Shown here one piece after another: positions 8,082 through 17,402 of a stretch of 64,000 nucleotides of DNA. The notes under the pieces were generated by a model, which saw nothing but the letters and a program-made list of their open reading frames with translations, searched no databases and was not told the DNA's origin. Numbering within the stretch: position 1 is the stretch's first letter; the number at the start of each line of letters is the position of its first letter. The translations under genes were made by a program, and so were the position numbers. The stretch is from Qipengyuania_C sp046254955 (lineage in GTDB: Bacteria > Pseudomonadota > Alphaproteobacteria > Sphingomonadales > Sphingomonadaceae): NCBI RefSeq assembly GCF_046254955.1, contig NZ_JBJXRG010000002.1, positions 558,001 through 622,000 on the forward strand, in the 5' to 3' direction.

Positions 8082-8795
8082 CTAAACGGGCGTTACCGTG
8101 ACCTTGTTCCCATCCTCGGACGGCTCAAGCCTGAGCTGGCTCCCGTCGGGGCCGGAAACGATCTGGTTCTCCTGCAGTTTGCCGTTCATGACCAACTGGT
8201 GCACCAGGCGCATTGCCAGCCGAGTCGATGCTGCGAGATCGTGCACCATTTCCTTGCCCATCACCACCTCTTGCCCGGTGAAGAACGAAAGCCCCACGCT
8301 CTCAAGCCCGCCATCGTCTGCGGCGCGAAAAGCAGAGAGACCCAATGCCGGGAAAGGACCGCCCTCGACCCATGAATCGATTGAAGAGGAGAAGAATTCG
8401 GGCCCGGTCACGCTGAGCGAAGGCAGCCAGAAGAAGCCTTGGACAGTGCCCAATTCCTTGCCGAGATTGCAGCCCAAACCGTTCAACGCGCGGGCCACCA
8501 CAAGACTGCGCGCGCCGCCTGAAAGGTGGGGACCAGGGGCAAGCCCAACCAATTCGTAATCGCCGAGATCGAGATCCTTGTCGCAATCGATGCGGAATTC
8601 GATCTCGGGTGCCGTAACGTCAGGTCCGGGAGCAAGGCCAACAAGATCGAAAGTCAGGCCGTCGACCAGCAACTCAAGCCATGAGTCCGCCGCACCCGCA
8701 AGCTCGCTCGACCAGCTGGTGTCACTGCTGGTGTGCGCCTCGCCTGGATCGAAACTGATGCCGGCATTGCGAACGCGCGACAACGCAGACCGCAC
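8082..8795 (-). CDS. Conserved-looking hypothetical protein, 5' end uncertain
   Basis: I do not recognise the family. From the GTG at 8795 there are 237 residues, acidic and rich in Gly, with repeated LVGLAPGP segments near residues 50-58 and 80-88, and no signal peptide or membrane helix. The frame stays open upstream to 8951 and looks coding (HTAGLILLFPKNGRPDRAAV runs straight into the annotated start). It has no ATG, GTG or TTG there. A 24-codon ATG-led frame at 8955-8881 sits one base out of phase. The true gene may therefore start near 8955 with a frameshift, or use a rare start. It lies 9 bp upstream of the AHH gene on the same strand, possibly co-transcribed. Confidence 0.55.
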   Translation of the reverse strand: MRSALSRVRNAGISFDPGEAHTSSDTSWSSELAGAADSWLELLVDGLTFDLVGLAPGPDVTAPEIEFRIDCDKDLDLGDYELVGLAPGPHLSGGARSLVVARALNGLGCNLGKELGTVQGFFWLPSLSVTGPEFFSSSIDSWVEGGPFPALGLSAFRAADDGGLESVGLSFFTGQEVVMGKEMVHDLAASTRLAMRLVHQLVMNGKLQENQIVSGPDGSQLRLEPSEDGNKVTVTPV

Positions 8796-8880
8796 TGCTG
8801 CGCGATCCGGCCTCCCATTCTTGGGGAAAAGCAGGATTAGCCCGGCAGTATGCGTACGACTGTCGCCGATGGCCTCATTC

Positions 8881-8955
8881 CTAATCGCCGCGACCCCTTT
8901 CCTCCTGCGACTTCGGCCTAGCCGATTTGTGCAGCGCTCGTCGAGTCTTGCTCAT
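8881..8955 (-). other. Short basic reading frame, possible out-of-phase 5' end of the downstream hypothetical gene
   Basis: ATG at 8955 gives MSKTRRALHKSARPKSQEER plus four more residues, then TAG. The downstream hypothetical gene continues one base out of phase directly across this stop. This could be the original N-terminus cut off by a one-base change, a leader peptide, or chance. Confidence 0.25.
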
Positions 8956-8983
8956 CAAAGTAGCTCGAATCTAGACATAATTT

Positions 8984-9484
8984 CTAGAAGATCCCCATCT
9001 CAATTCCTTTGGCGATTGCCGCTCCCAATTCGCCTGCCGCAAGCAACTCGGGTTCCTCCAATCGCTTGGGCGCGAGAATTTCCTCTGGCGTCTGCGCAGC
9101 AGTATTGACGATCATGGGATCGGCGATGCGCTTGAGCCGCCAGCCAGTAGCGATGCGATCGATTTGCCGTTGCGCCCCGTCACCATCGGAACCAGCCGCT
9201 ATGATTGTCGCGTATGGCCTACCTTCCAGCTTCCCGAGGACGGGATAATAGCAACGATCGAACATCTCCTTCATCTCCCCCGACATGCTGGCGAGATTCT
9301 CCGGACAGGCAAACAAGAAGCCCGGCGCCGCCACAAGGTCCTCCGGATGGGTGTCACGCGCTCTGAGAAGAAGCCCTGCTTGACCTGCTGAATGTGCAGC
9401 GGCGCTAGCCAGCGCCTCGCTCGCGCCGGTGCGGCTGTGCCAGACAATCAAAAGCTTTCCGTTACCGTTCACAAGCACCACCAT
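8984..9484 (-). CDS. Flavodoxin-like / NADPH-dependent FMN reductase protein
   Basis: 166 residues from ATG 9484. An early beta strand followed by a phosphate-binding loop (LLIVWHSRTGASEALA) binds the FMN phosphate. The AAPGFLFACPENLASMSGEMKE segment, interrupted here only for length, resembles the second flavin loop, and IIAAGSDGDGAQRQIDRI the third. This is the flavodoxin-like fold of small NAD(P)H:quinone or FMN reductases. A longer frame up to 9559 exists but its extra 25 residues do not look like coding sequence and would overlap recJ. No strong ribosome binding site was found, and GTG 9472 is an alternative. Divergent from recJ; partner unknown. Confidence 0.65.
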   Translation of the reverse strand: MVVLVNGNGKLLIVWHSRTGASEALASAAAHSAGQAGLLLRARDTHPEDLVAAPGFLFACPENLASMSGEMKEMFDRCYYPVLGKLEGRPYATIIAAGSDGDGAQRQIDRIATGWRLKRIADPMIVNTAAQTPEEILAPKRLEEPELLAAGELGAAIAKGIEMGIF

Positions 9485-9552
9485 CGGGCGAGTCTGTCGA
9501 TTGTCAATTGCCACCGGGTTGTAGGCGTGGACAGTTCGACTAGAATTAAAAC

Positions 9553-11337
9553 ATGGCAATCAACACAGTCTCGCATGTTTTCGGGGTCGAAAAGTCACTT
9601 TCAGGCAAGGCCTGGACCTGGCGTGCCGGCAATATGAACCTTGATCCGGGGGATGTGAATGGCGATGACCTCGTCACGCAGCTGTTGCGTGCGCGCGGCG
9701 TCACCGACGAGGATCTCGAAAAACACCGCGACCCGACCTTGCGTGCCTTCTTGCCTGATCCGTCGATATTCCAGGACATGGATGTTGCCGCCGAACGTAT
9801 TGCGCAGGCCATCCTTACCGCCGAAACAGTGACTGTGTACGGTGACTACGATGTCGATGGAGCGACGAGCGCGGCGCTCCTGATCCGCCTGTTGCGCGAT
9901 CTGGGGCACGAAGCGCGCTACTACATTCCTGATCGCCTGCTTGAGGGCTATGGTCCCAGCGGCGAGGCCCTGGTCAAACTTGGTCAGGAAGGATCAAGCC
10001 TTATCGTCACGGTCGATTGCGGGGCAATGGCGCACGAAGCCCTGGCCATGGCGCATGAAGCAGGTGTGGATGTGATCGTGGTTGATCACCACAAATGCTC
10101 ACCCGAGCTTCCTAAGGCCGCCGCAATGGTGAACCCAAATCGGCTCGACGAAAGCGATGAAGCGGCCTCGCACGGGCACCTGGCAGCAGTCGGCCTGGCG
10201 TTCCTCCTTGCCATAGCGCTAGTTCGTACGCTTCGCGCCAGCGGCTATTTCGAAAATCGCACCGAGCCCGACTTATTCGGCTTGCTCGACCTCGTAGCGC
10301 TCGGCACGGTAGCCGATGTTGCGGCTCTCCACGGTCTCAATCGCGCATTCGTCACTCAAGGCCTCAAGGTGATGGCCAGGCGGGAAGGCACCGGCATGGC
10401 CGCCCTGATCGACGCCAGCCGAATCAATCGCGCGCCCAAGAGCAGCGACCTCGGCTTTGCGCTCGGCCCGCGGATCAATGCCGGTGGACGGGTGGGAGAA
10501 TCAACCCTGGGTGTCCGCCTGCTAACCACCGAGGACCCGGCAGAAGCGCAGCGCATCGCGGCGCAGCTGTCATCGCTCAATGAAGACCGCCGCGCAATCG
10601 AAGCGGAAGTGCAGGAAGCCGCCGACGCGCAAATTGACGGACAGCACAACCGTGCAGTGCATGTTCTTTCGGGAAGCGGCTGGCACCCTGGCGTGATCGG
10701 CATTGTCGCCGGGCGGATCAAGGAAAAGACCGGCAAGCCCTCGCTCATCATTGCGCTCGATGAAGCGACAGGGCTCGGCAAGGGATCCGGACGCTCGATC
10801 ATGGGCGTTGATCTGGGTGCGGCGATTATCGCAGCGCGCGAAGAAGGCCTGCTCGAGGCAGGTGGCGGCCACGCCATGGCCGCAGGCCTTACCGTCGAGA
10901 TAGCGAAACTGGGGCCCTTCTCCGACTGGCTTGACGCTAAACTCGGGCGCTCGGTCGAAAAGGCGATGCGCAACCAGTCGATGTTGCTCGATCTCGCGCT
11001 CGCTCCGGGCGGTCTCCAGCCCGATTTGGTCGAGACTATCGAAAGCGCGGGACCCTACGGGGTCGGTTGGCCGGGGCCCCGCATTGCGGTTGGTCCGGTG
11101 CGGCTCGTCAAATGCGACATCGTTGGGGCCGACCACGTCAGGATCATCGCTGCGGGCGACGATGGGCGCTCCTTCAAGGGGATCGCATTTCGAGCCGCCG
11201 AAAGCCCCTTGGGCCAGGCGCTGCTGCATGCGAGCCGCGATCGCAAGCTATGGCTCGCGGGCCGGGCCAAGATCGACGATTGGGGTCCGAGGCCGCAAGC
11301 AGAGCTTCATATCGAAGACGCAGCCTGGGCGAATTGA
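9553..11337 (+). CDS. recJ: Single-stranded-DNA-specific exonuclease RecJ
   Basis: 594 residues. The DHH phosphoesterase motifs are present: YGDYDVDGATSAALL at 96-110, TVDCGAMAHEAL, and VVDHHKCSPELP. These are followed by the DHHA1 domain (GSGWHPGVIGIVAGRIKEK and GGGHAMAAGLT) and a C-terminal OB-fold. RecJ degrades single strands 5' to 3' in recombination and repair. The N-terminal FGVEKSLSGKAW is typical of alphaproteobacterial RecJ and supports the start at 9553, although no ribosome binding site is obvious. Divergent from the flavodoxin-like gene and upstream of tRNA-Glu. Confidence 0.93.
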   Translation: MAINTVSHVFGVEKSLSGKAWTWRAGNMNLDPGDVNGDDLVTQLLRARGVTDEDLEKHRDPTLRAFLPDPSIFQDMDVAAERIAQAILTAETVTVYGDYDVDGATSAALLIRLLRDLGHEARYYIPDRLLEGYGPSGEALVKLGQEGSSLIVTVDCGAMAHEALAMAHEAGVDVIVVDHHKCSPELPKAAAMVNPNRLDESDEAASHGHLAAVGLAFLLAIALVRTLRASGYFENRTEPDLFGLLDLVALGTVADVAALHGLNRAFVTQGLKVMARREGTGMAALIDASRINRAPKSSDLGFALGPRINAGGRVGESTLGVRLLTTEDPAEAQRIAAQLSSLNEDRRAIEAEVQEAADAQIDGQHNRAVHVLSGSGWHPGVIGIVAGRIKEKTGKPSLIIALDEATGLGKGSGRSIMGVDLGAAIIAAREEGLLEAGGGHAMAAGLTVEIAKLGPFSDWLDAKLGRSVEKAMRNQSMLLDLALAPGGLQPDLVETIESAGPYGVGWPGPRIAVGPVRLVKCDIVGADHVRIIAAGDDGRSFKGIAFRAAESPLGQALLHASRDRKLWLAGRAKIDDWGPRPQAELHIEDAAWAN

Positions 11338-11414
11338 CTACAATGCAGCGCAAGGCTTGACGGCACCCCTTCGTATCCCTAATTGCGCCGCCACGCCACC
11401 GAGCCGATCGGTAT

Positions 11415-11489
11415 GGCCCCTTCGTCTAGCGGTTAGGACGCGGCCCTTTCACGGCTGAAACACGGGTTCGATTCCCGTAGGGGTCACCA
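11415..11489 (+). tRNA. tRNA-Glu (anticodon UUC)
   Basis: A 75-base cloverleaf. The acceptor GGCCCCT pairs with AGGGGTC (one G-U), the anticodon loop CTTTCAC presents TTC at 11448-11450, and the T arm CGGGTTCGATTCCCG is complete. CCA is encoded at 11487-11489. Confidence 0.96.
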
Positions 11490-11588
11490 TCGGCGGTGGG
11501 CGCAACTTTCCCCACAAGTTTGTAATTCTCAACAGAGAGATGACCTGCCTCACTTGCGCGGGCAGCAATCAAGCTGACATTTGGCCCC

Positions 11589-12629
11589 ATGCGAGGACGC
11601 ATTCTCATCCTTGGCGGAATCCTTGCGGTACTCGCCCTTACCGCAGCAGCCTTGTTCGGCAGCGCCGAACCCGATGCGACACTACCGCCTGCAGAGACGA
11701 GTACTACCGAGATCGCCTTGCCCGAGAATCGCGATACGGAGCTGTACCGTGCGGTCATCGCGAGATTTGCGAAGGGCGAAGGCTATTATGAAGCTGTCAG
11801 CGACCTTCATCGCGAACGCAGCTATCCGCTTTTTCCTTTCTTCACCGTTCGCCAACCCACACTGGCATGGATTAGCGTCAATGTCGGCACCCTGGGCCTC
11901 TACCTGATCGCATGGCTGGTGCTGCTGGCAATTATTGCCGTTTGGTATCGCTCACTGGCCAGTCAATCGTTTGCCGTCCGAGCCGCATTTGTTGGGATTC
12001 TGGCGCTGGGTGGGGCTTCCACCATTACGCCCGCAGGTATTGTGATGCACGAGTTTTGGTGCGGCCTGCTAATCACACTTTCACTGGGCTTCATGCGCCA
12101 GGAACATTGGCCGATGCGCTTGCTTTTTGCTGCGCTTGCCCTTTCCTTGCGCGAGTTTGCACTCGCCTACCTAGTGGTGCTGGGATTCAACGCCATTCTG
12201 GGTCGACGCTGGCAGGAAGTTTTGGGAGTGGCTGCGATTGTCGGCTTGTTCGCTGGAGGCATGGCGCTGCACCAGCAAGCGGTCGATGCGGTTCGTATCG
12301 CAACGGATCTCAAGTCTCCGCCATGGAGCGGATTTCGTGGCCCTGAAGGGCTGGTCGGCGACCTTTCACAGGTAAGTTGGCTAGGTCTATTGCCATGGCC
12401 TTTGGCTGCTTTCCTGACGTTCCTGCCTCTTGCCGGATGGCTACTGGCTCCCAACCGCGTCACAGCATCTCTCTGGTTTGCGGGTTTCGGCGCAACGATC
12501 GCGATCTTTGCTCGACCGAACAATACCTACTGGATACTCGTCATACTCCCCGCATATCTGGCCGGACTTGCGTTTCTGGCCCGTTCGCGCAGCCTCTTGA
12601 CGAACACTTCCGAGATTGGAACTCGCTGA
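11589..12629 (+). CDS. Polytopic membrane protein, possibly GT-C glycosyltransferase-like
   Basis: 346 residues. One N-terminal helix (5-23) is followed by a long extracytoplasmic stretch containing DTELYRAVIARFAKGEGYYE, then about seven further hydrophobic helices up to residue 330. The layout of an early acidic loop after the first helix and a Tyr-rich segment resembles membrane glycosyltransferases that use lipid-linked sugars, but no diagnostic motif proves it. The start is the first ATG; no strong ribosome binding site. Lies between tRNA-Glu and phoR with a 60 bp gap to phoR; no functional link visible. Confidence 0.55.
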   Translation: MRGRILILGGILAVLALTAAALFGSAEPDATLPPAETSTTEIALPENRDTELYRAVIARFAKGEGYYEAVSDLHRERSYPLFPFFTVRQPTLAWISVNVGTLGLYLIAWLVLLAIIAVWYRSLASQSFAVRAAFVGILALGGASTITPAGIVMHEFWCGLLITLSLGFMRQEHWPMRLLFAALALSLREFALAYLVVLGFNAILGRRWQEVLGVAAIVGLFAGGMALHQQAVDAVRIATDLKSPPWSGFRGPEGLVGDLSQVSWLGLLPWPLAAFLTFLPLAGWLLAPNRVTASLWFAGFGATIAIFARPNNTYWILVILPAYLAGLAFLARSRSLLTNTSEIGTR

Positions 12630-12689
12630 AACAGTCTTTGTAATACCGTGACTCGATTCAATCACGAACCGCCGCTAAGGGCCAACGAG

Positions 12690-13886
12690 ATGGATCAGAA
12701 ACGCTCATTCCCCATGTCGGGCTTTATCGTGGCGATCGTCGGCATCATTGGCATGGCAATCTTCGGTATCGGCTGGGATCTGATAGTTGCGATCGCGCTG
12801 CTATGGCTTGCGTCTTTATGGCTCGTTTCTGCCACGCCCCCACCGTCCACAAGGAAAGAGGCGCCCTCCCCCTTTACCCGCGATTCAATGGGCGGACTGA
12901 TCGAACTATCGGGTACACCGTTTCTGCTCGAAGAAAATGGCAAGATCAGCATCGCCAATCTGCAGGCCCGCAAGATCTTCGGCGAGCACATCATCGGCCA
13001 GGACCTGCGTGTTACTTTTCGCCAGCCCGAGGCGATCGCCTTCCTCACCGCAAGCAAGACTGGTTCGACAATCGTTCATGGCCTCGTCCGCAGGCGAGAT
13101 ATCTGGCAGATCAACCGTCAATCGTTGTCGGAAGGCCTCTCTCTCATCGAGTTGATCAACAAGACGGCTGAGGCCGACATCAGTCGTGCGCATACCGATT
13201 TCGTGGCAAACGCCAGCCACGAGCTGAGAACCCCGCTTTCTTCCATTATCGGCTATGCTGAGACGCTGCGCGACAATGACGAAGACGTTGCTTCAGAAAC
13301 GTCAAAGCGATTCCTGAAAACCATCCTGCATGAGGCCAAGCGGCTGCAGAATCTCGTAAGCGATCTGATGTCGCTTTCCCGTGTCGAGGCAGAGAAGCAT
13401 GATCTTCCTGACCGAATGATCGAATTGTCTCCTCTGGTCGAGCGTGCCGCACGGGAAGGTGCGGGTCAGGAACGCCTGGATCGCGTAGCATTCGCTCTCG
13501 AAGACGGGTTGCAGGTCAAGGGAGACACCCAGCAACTTGAGCAACTGGTCCGCAACCTCGTCGACAACGGACTGAAATACGGTGCCGAGGAAGGACGTGT
13601 ATTCGTCACGCTCGACGTCGGGCCAACCGGCAATTCGCGGCTTGTAGTGCGGGATGAGGGAAAGGGGATTGATCCCGAACACCTTCCCCATCTGACTCGC
13701 CGGTTTTACCGTACCGATCCCGGCCGCAGCCGCGCATCGGGCGGCACCGGCCTGGGTCTCGCGATTGTGAAGCATATTGTGGAACGCCACCGCGGACGGC
13801 TCGACATTGATAGCGTGGTCGGTCAGGGAACGACGGTTACTGTTCGTATACCGCGGGTCGTGGCGGAAGAGGAAGCACCGTCATGA
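12690..13886 (+). CDS. phoR: Phosphate regulon sensor histidine kinase PhoR
   Basis: 398 residues from the ATG with AAGGG eight bases upstream; a GTG at 12648 is in frame but lacks a ribosome binding site. Two N-terminal membrane helices (about 10-50) are followed by a PAS-like linker (70-165). The HisKA segment FVANASHELRTPLSSIIGYA has phospho-acceptor His177. The HATPase domain shows VRNLVDNGLKYG, RDEGKGIDPEHLPHL and GGTGLGLAIVKHI. It autophosphorylates under phosphate limitation and activates PhoB, encoded at the end of the same gene block. Confidence 0.9.
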   Translation: MDQKRSFPMSGFIVAIVGIIGMAIFGIGWDLIVAIALLWLASLWLVSATPPPSTRKEAPSPFTRDSMGGLIELSGTPFLLEENGKISIANLQARKIFGEHIIGQDLRVTFRQPEAIAFLTASKTGSTIVHGLVRRRDIWQINRQSLSEGLSLIELINKTAEADISRAHTDFVANASHELRTPLSSIIGYAETLRDNDEDVASETSKRFLKTILHEAKRLQNLVSDLMSLSRVEAEKHDLPDRMIELSPLVERAAREGAGQERLDRVAFALEDGLQVKGDTQQLEQLVRNLVDNGLKYGAEEGRVFVTLDVGPTGNSRLVVRDEGKGIDPEHLPHLTRRFYRTDPGRSRASGGTGLGLAIVKHIVERHRGRLDIDSVVGQGTTVTVRIPRVVAEEEAPS

Positions 13887-13978
13887 AACCGTCACAAATG
13901 GTGCACAGGGCCACCCCACAGGCAAGTTTCGCGCAGTACCTCCTACCGATTCGAACGCGCACCCCAGGCTAATTTGTA

Positions 13979-15364
13979 ATGTCGCTCACTTTACTCTTCC
14001 TGCTTGCGGTCGGCCTCGCTGTGATAGCTTGGCTATCGGCCCGCGCTCGCGCCTGGAGCTTCCAGGCCAAAGCCAGTGACGGACGCATCGCCTCCCGCCC
14101 CAATTATCACGGCTGGTACGTGGCGCTATGGGTGGCGATCCCTGTGCTATTGTTTGTCGCGGTGTGGAGCATAATTGCGCCCCAGTTGATCACGCAAAGT
14201 GTCTTGGCACACCCGGCCGCTGCATCGCTTCCCGAATTCGGCATCCAGCGCCTGACGATCCTCAGCGAAGCGAAAGCGGTTGCCAGTGGAGCGACCGACG
14301 TGGTGTTCAATCCGGCAGCTCTCGATCTTGTCGAACCTTTCCGTGAGGCCCTGAGCTTGTACAACTGGATCGGGATCGCGGTTGCGCTGGCAGTCGGATT
14401 CCTTACCGGCACTTGGGCATTCCTGCGGCTAAAACCCGATTTCAGCGCACGCACCCGGGTCGAGCGCGCGGTGATGGCGATCCTGTTGATCGCGTCGCTT
14501 GTCGCAATCCTCACAACGCTCGGCATTTTCGCAAGCCTGATCTTCGAGACTGTCCGCTTCTTCGGAATGGTTTCACCGATCGACTTCCTCTTCGGCACCC
14601 ATTGGGGGCCCGATCCGATGGCTAATGCCGAGAATCCGGATCCGACGCGCTATGGCGCGATTCCGTTGTTCTGGGGTACGATCTTCATCGGTGCGATCAT
14701 CGCGATGATCGTGGCGATCCCGCTGGGTCTGATGAGCGCGATTTACCTTACGCAGTATGCCCATCCAAAGCTGCGTGCCTGGGTGAAACCCGCGCTCGAG
14801 ATTCTCGCTGGCGTGCCAACGGTGGTCTACGGATATTTTGCCGCATTGACGGTCGCACCCTTCATTCGCGATCTCGCCGTCTCGCTGGGCGCATCCAACC
14901 CATCAAGCGAGAGCGCACTGGCTGCGGGTCTTGTCATGGGCGTGATGATTATTCCCTTCGTCTCTTCGATGGCAGATGACAGCATCGCTGCCGTCCCGCA
15001 GGCAATGCGCGATGGCAGCCTTGCCATGGGGGCAACGACTTCCGAAACGATCCGGCGCGTCCTCGTACCCGCTGCCCTGCCCGGCATCGTTGCCGGTGTG
15101 ATGCTCGCGATCAGCCGCGCGATCGGCGAAACGATGATCGTGGTGATGGCGGCTTCGACTGCTGCCAATCTTACTGCCAATCCGCTCGAAGCGATGACCA
15201 CTGTGACGGTGCAAATCGTCGCCATGCTGACCGGCGAAGGCAGCTTCGACCACCCGGCAACCTTAAGCGCTTTTGCGCTCGGCCTCGTGCTGTTCCTGGT
15301 GACGCTGGGCCTTAACTTTATCGCCCTGCGCGTCGTGAAGAGGTTCCGCGAAGCTTATGAGTGA
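13979..15364 (+). CDS. pstC: Phosphate ABC transporter permease PstC
   Basis: 461 residues, longer than E. coli PstC (about 320). An N-terminal extension with two extra helices and a periplasmic stretch of roughly 150 residues precedes the conserved permease core. The binding-protein-dependent transport motif is visible in ETIRRVLVPAALPGIVAGVM and AISRAIGETMIVVMAA. It forms the inner-membrane channel with PstA. The start overlaps nothing; the 92 bp gap after phoR could hold a promoter. The 3' end overlaps pstA by 8 bases. Confidence 0.92.
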   Translation: MSLTLLFLLAVGLAVIAWLSARARAWSFQAKASDGRIASRPNYHGWYVALWVAIPVLLFVAVWSIIAPQLITQSVLAHPAAASLPEFGIQRLTILSEAKAVASGATDVVFNPAALDLVEPFREALSLYNWIGIAVALAVGFLTGTWAFLRLKPDFSARTRVERAVMAILLIASLVAILTTLGIFASLIFETVRFFGMVSPIDFLFGTHWGPDPMANAENPDPTRYGAIPLFWGTIFIGAIIAMIVAIPLGLMSAIYLTQYAHPKLRAWVKPALEILAGVPTVVYGYFAALTVAPFIRDLAVSLGASNPSSESALAAGLVMGVMIIPFVSSMADDSIAAVPQAMRDGSLAMGATTSETIRRVLVPAALPGIVAGVMLAISRAIGETMIVVMAASTAANLTANPLEAMTTVTVQIVAMLTGEGSFDHPATLSAFALGLVLFLVTLGLNFIALRVVKRFREAYE

Positions 15365-16607
15365 TCATACGCCTCCTACCCGCACCGAGGTCTTCGAAGC
15401 GCGCCTGAAGAAGCGCTATGCCGCCGAACGCCGCTTCAAGGCGCTTGGGCTAGGCGCCATACTCTTTTCAGTGCTGGTGCTTGCCTTCCTGCTTGGCACC
15501 ATGACATTCAACGGCCTCGGTGGCTTCCAGCGAGCCGAACTGAAGGTTCCGATTGACTTCACCCAAGCCGGTATCGGAGCCGATGCCAATAGCCTGGCGC
15601 AGCTCGACGCAATCCAGAGCCTCGAGCGGCAGGGATTGCCGGATGTGGTGAACTACTTCGCATCCGAAGCGATCGGCCAGGAAGGCACCGATGAACTCAA
15701 CAGCCAGGGATGGCGAATTGTGGGTGAGGCGATTGTTGCCAATCCCAGTCTGCTGCAGCGCGAAGAAGTATTTTGGCTCCCTGCAAGCGGTGATCTCGCA
15801 GCTGGCTACGAGGGCGAAGGCTCTCAGGAAATGCAACTACTTGCTAGGCAGCTTAGCGAAGCAGGGCATCTGGAGAAGAACTTCGACTTTGGTTTCCTGG
15901 AGCGCGCCGACGCCACAGATCCGCAGATGGTCGGTATTTGGGGCGCCCTGAAGGGTTCGATCCTGACAATGATCGTGACACTGCTGATGGCATTTCCGAT
16001 CGGCGTGTTAGCCGCGCTCTACCTTGAGGAATACGCGCCTAAGAACCGCTGGACCGATTTGATCGAAGTATCGATCAACAACCTCGCTGCAGTTCCATCG
16101 ATCATTTTTGGCCTGCTCGGCCTTGCGGTATTCCTCTGGATGTTCCCTAATTTCCGCTCAGCCCCCTTGATCGGCGGCATGACGCTTGCATTGATGACGA
16201 TGCCCGTGATCGTGATCTCCGGCCGCAATGCCATCAAAGCTGTGCCGCCCTCGATCCGCGATGGTGCACTTGCTGTTGGCGCAAGCCCTGTGCAGGTGGT
16301 GTTCCACCACGTGCTGCCACTTGCCCTGCCCGGCATCCTGACCGGCACCATCATCGGCATGGCGCGCGCACTGGGCGAAACCGCGCCGCTGCTGATGATC
16401 GGAATGCGCGCCTTCGTTGCGACACCGCCTGACGGTTTCACATCCCCGGCAACCGTTCTCCCGGTACAGATATTCCTTTGGTCAGACGAAATCGACCGCG
16501 GTTTTGTCGAGCGCACTAGCGCGGCAATTATCGTGCTTTTGCTGTTCCTGCTATTGATGAACGGCCTCGCAATTTACCTCCGCAACAAATTCGAGAAAAC
16601 CTGGTGA
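15357..16607 (+). CDS. pstA: Phosphate ABC transporter permease PstA (with large periplasmic insert)
   Basis: 416 residues. A first membrane helix (about 29-52) is followed by a soluble insert of about 150 residues (60-205) of the type found in alphaproteobacterial PstA. Five further helices follow, with the permease signature VQVVFHHVLPLALPGILTGT and ARALGETAPLLMIG. It pairs with PstC for high-affinity phosphate uptake. Translationally coupled on both sides: 8-base overlap with pstC and GTGA overlap with pstB. Confidence 0.92.
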   Translation: MSDHTPPTRTEVFEARLKKRYAAERRFKALGLGAILFSVLVLAFLLGTMTFNGLGGFQRAELKVPIDFTQAGIGADANSLAQLDAIQSLERQGLPDVVNYFASEAIGQEGTDELNSQGWRIVGEAIVANPSLLQREEVFWLPASGDLAAGYEGEGSQEMQLLARQLSEAGHLEKNFDFGFLERADATDPQMVGIWGALKGSILTMIVTLLMAFPIGVLAALYLEEYAPKNRWTDLIEVSINNLAAVPSIIFGLLGLAVFLWMFPNFRSAPLIGGMTLALMTMPVIVISGRNAIKAVPPSIRDGALAVGASPVQVVFHHVLPLALPGILTGTIIGMARALGETAPLLMIGMRAFVATPPDGFTSPATVLPVQIFLWSDEIDRGFVERTSAAIIVLLLFLLLMNGLAIYLRNKFEKTW

Positions 16608-17392
16608 CCGTAGTCCATCCGAACCTCAAGTCGACCAACGCCAAGATGCGTACCAAGGACGTGTCGGTTTTCTATGCCGACAAGATGGCAATCGATCAGG
16701 TCTCGATCGACATCCCGACCGAGTACGTGACTGCCTTCATCGGCCCGTCTGGCTGCGGCAAATCGACCTTCCTGCGCACCCTCAACCGGATGAACGACAC
16801 CATCCCGAGCGCGCGTGTCGAGGGGACAATCGAACTCGACGGCGAAGACATTTACCGTTCCGGCATGGATGTGGTGCAGCTGCGTGCGCGTGTCGGCATG
16901 GTGTTTCAGAAGCCCAACCCTTTCCCAAAGTCGATCTATGACAATATCGCTTACGGGCCCAAGATCCACGGCATGGCCGAAACCAAGGATGAACTCGACG
17001 AAGTAGTCGAGACATCGCTGCGTCGCGCCGGACTGTGGGAAGAGGTGAAAGACAGGCTACAGGACAGCGGCACCGCTCTGTCAGGCGGCCAGCAACAGCG
17101 CCTTTGCATTGCCCGGGCAATCGCGGTCGATCCCGAGGTGATCCTTATGGATGAGCCGTGTTCGGCGCTCGATCCCATCGCCACGGCCAAGATCGAGGAA
17201 CTGATCGACGAGCTCAACGGACGATATGCTATAGTCATCGTGACACACTCGATGCAGCAGGCCGCGCGCGTAAGCCAGCGGACGGCCTTCTTCCATCTCG
17301 GTAAGATGGTAGAATACGGACGCACGACCGACATTTTCACCAATCCGCTGGAACAGCGGACCCAGGATTACATCACCGGCAGGTACGGTTAG
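16604..17392 (+). CDS. pstB: Phosphate ABC transporter ATP-binding protein PstB
   Basis: 262 residues. Walker A GPSGCGKST (47-55), Q-loop VGMVFQKPNPFP, ABC signature LSGGQQQR, Walker B VILMDEPCSALDP and the switch His in IVTHSMQQAARVS are all intact. The GTG start overlaps the pstA stop; an ATG at 16646 is an alternative without support from spacing. It energises PstCA and takes part in signalling phosphate sufficiency to PhoR through PhoU. Confidence 0.95.
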   Translation: MTVVHPNLKSTNAKMRTKDVSVFYADKMAIDQVSIDIPTEYVTAFIGPSGCGKSTFLRTLNRMNDTIPSARVEGTIELDGEDIYRSGMDVVQLRARVGMVFQKPNPFPKSIYDNIAYGPKIHGMAETKDELDEVVETSLRRAGLWEEVKDRLQDSGTALSGGQQQRLCIARAIAVDPEVILMDEPCSALDPIATAKIEELIDELNGRYAIVIVTHSMQQAARVSQRTAFFHLGKMVEYGRTTDIFTNPLEQRTQDYITGRYG

Positions 17393-17402
17393 GATTTCTC
17401 GC

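Noticed and set aside
13887..13978. A possible Pho box before pstC (GTCACAAATGGTGCAC)
   Set aside because: It matches the direct-repeat consensus only loosely; spacing and half-sites are too weak to claim a PhoB site.
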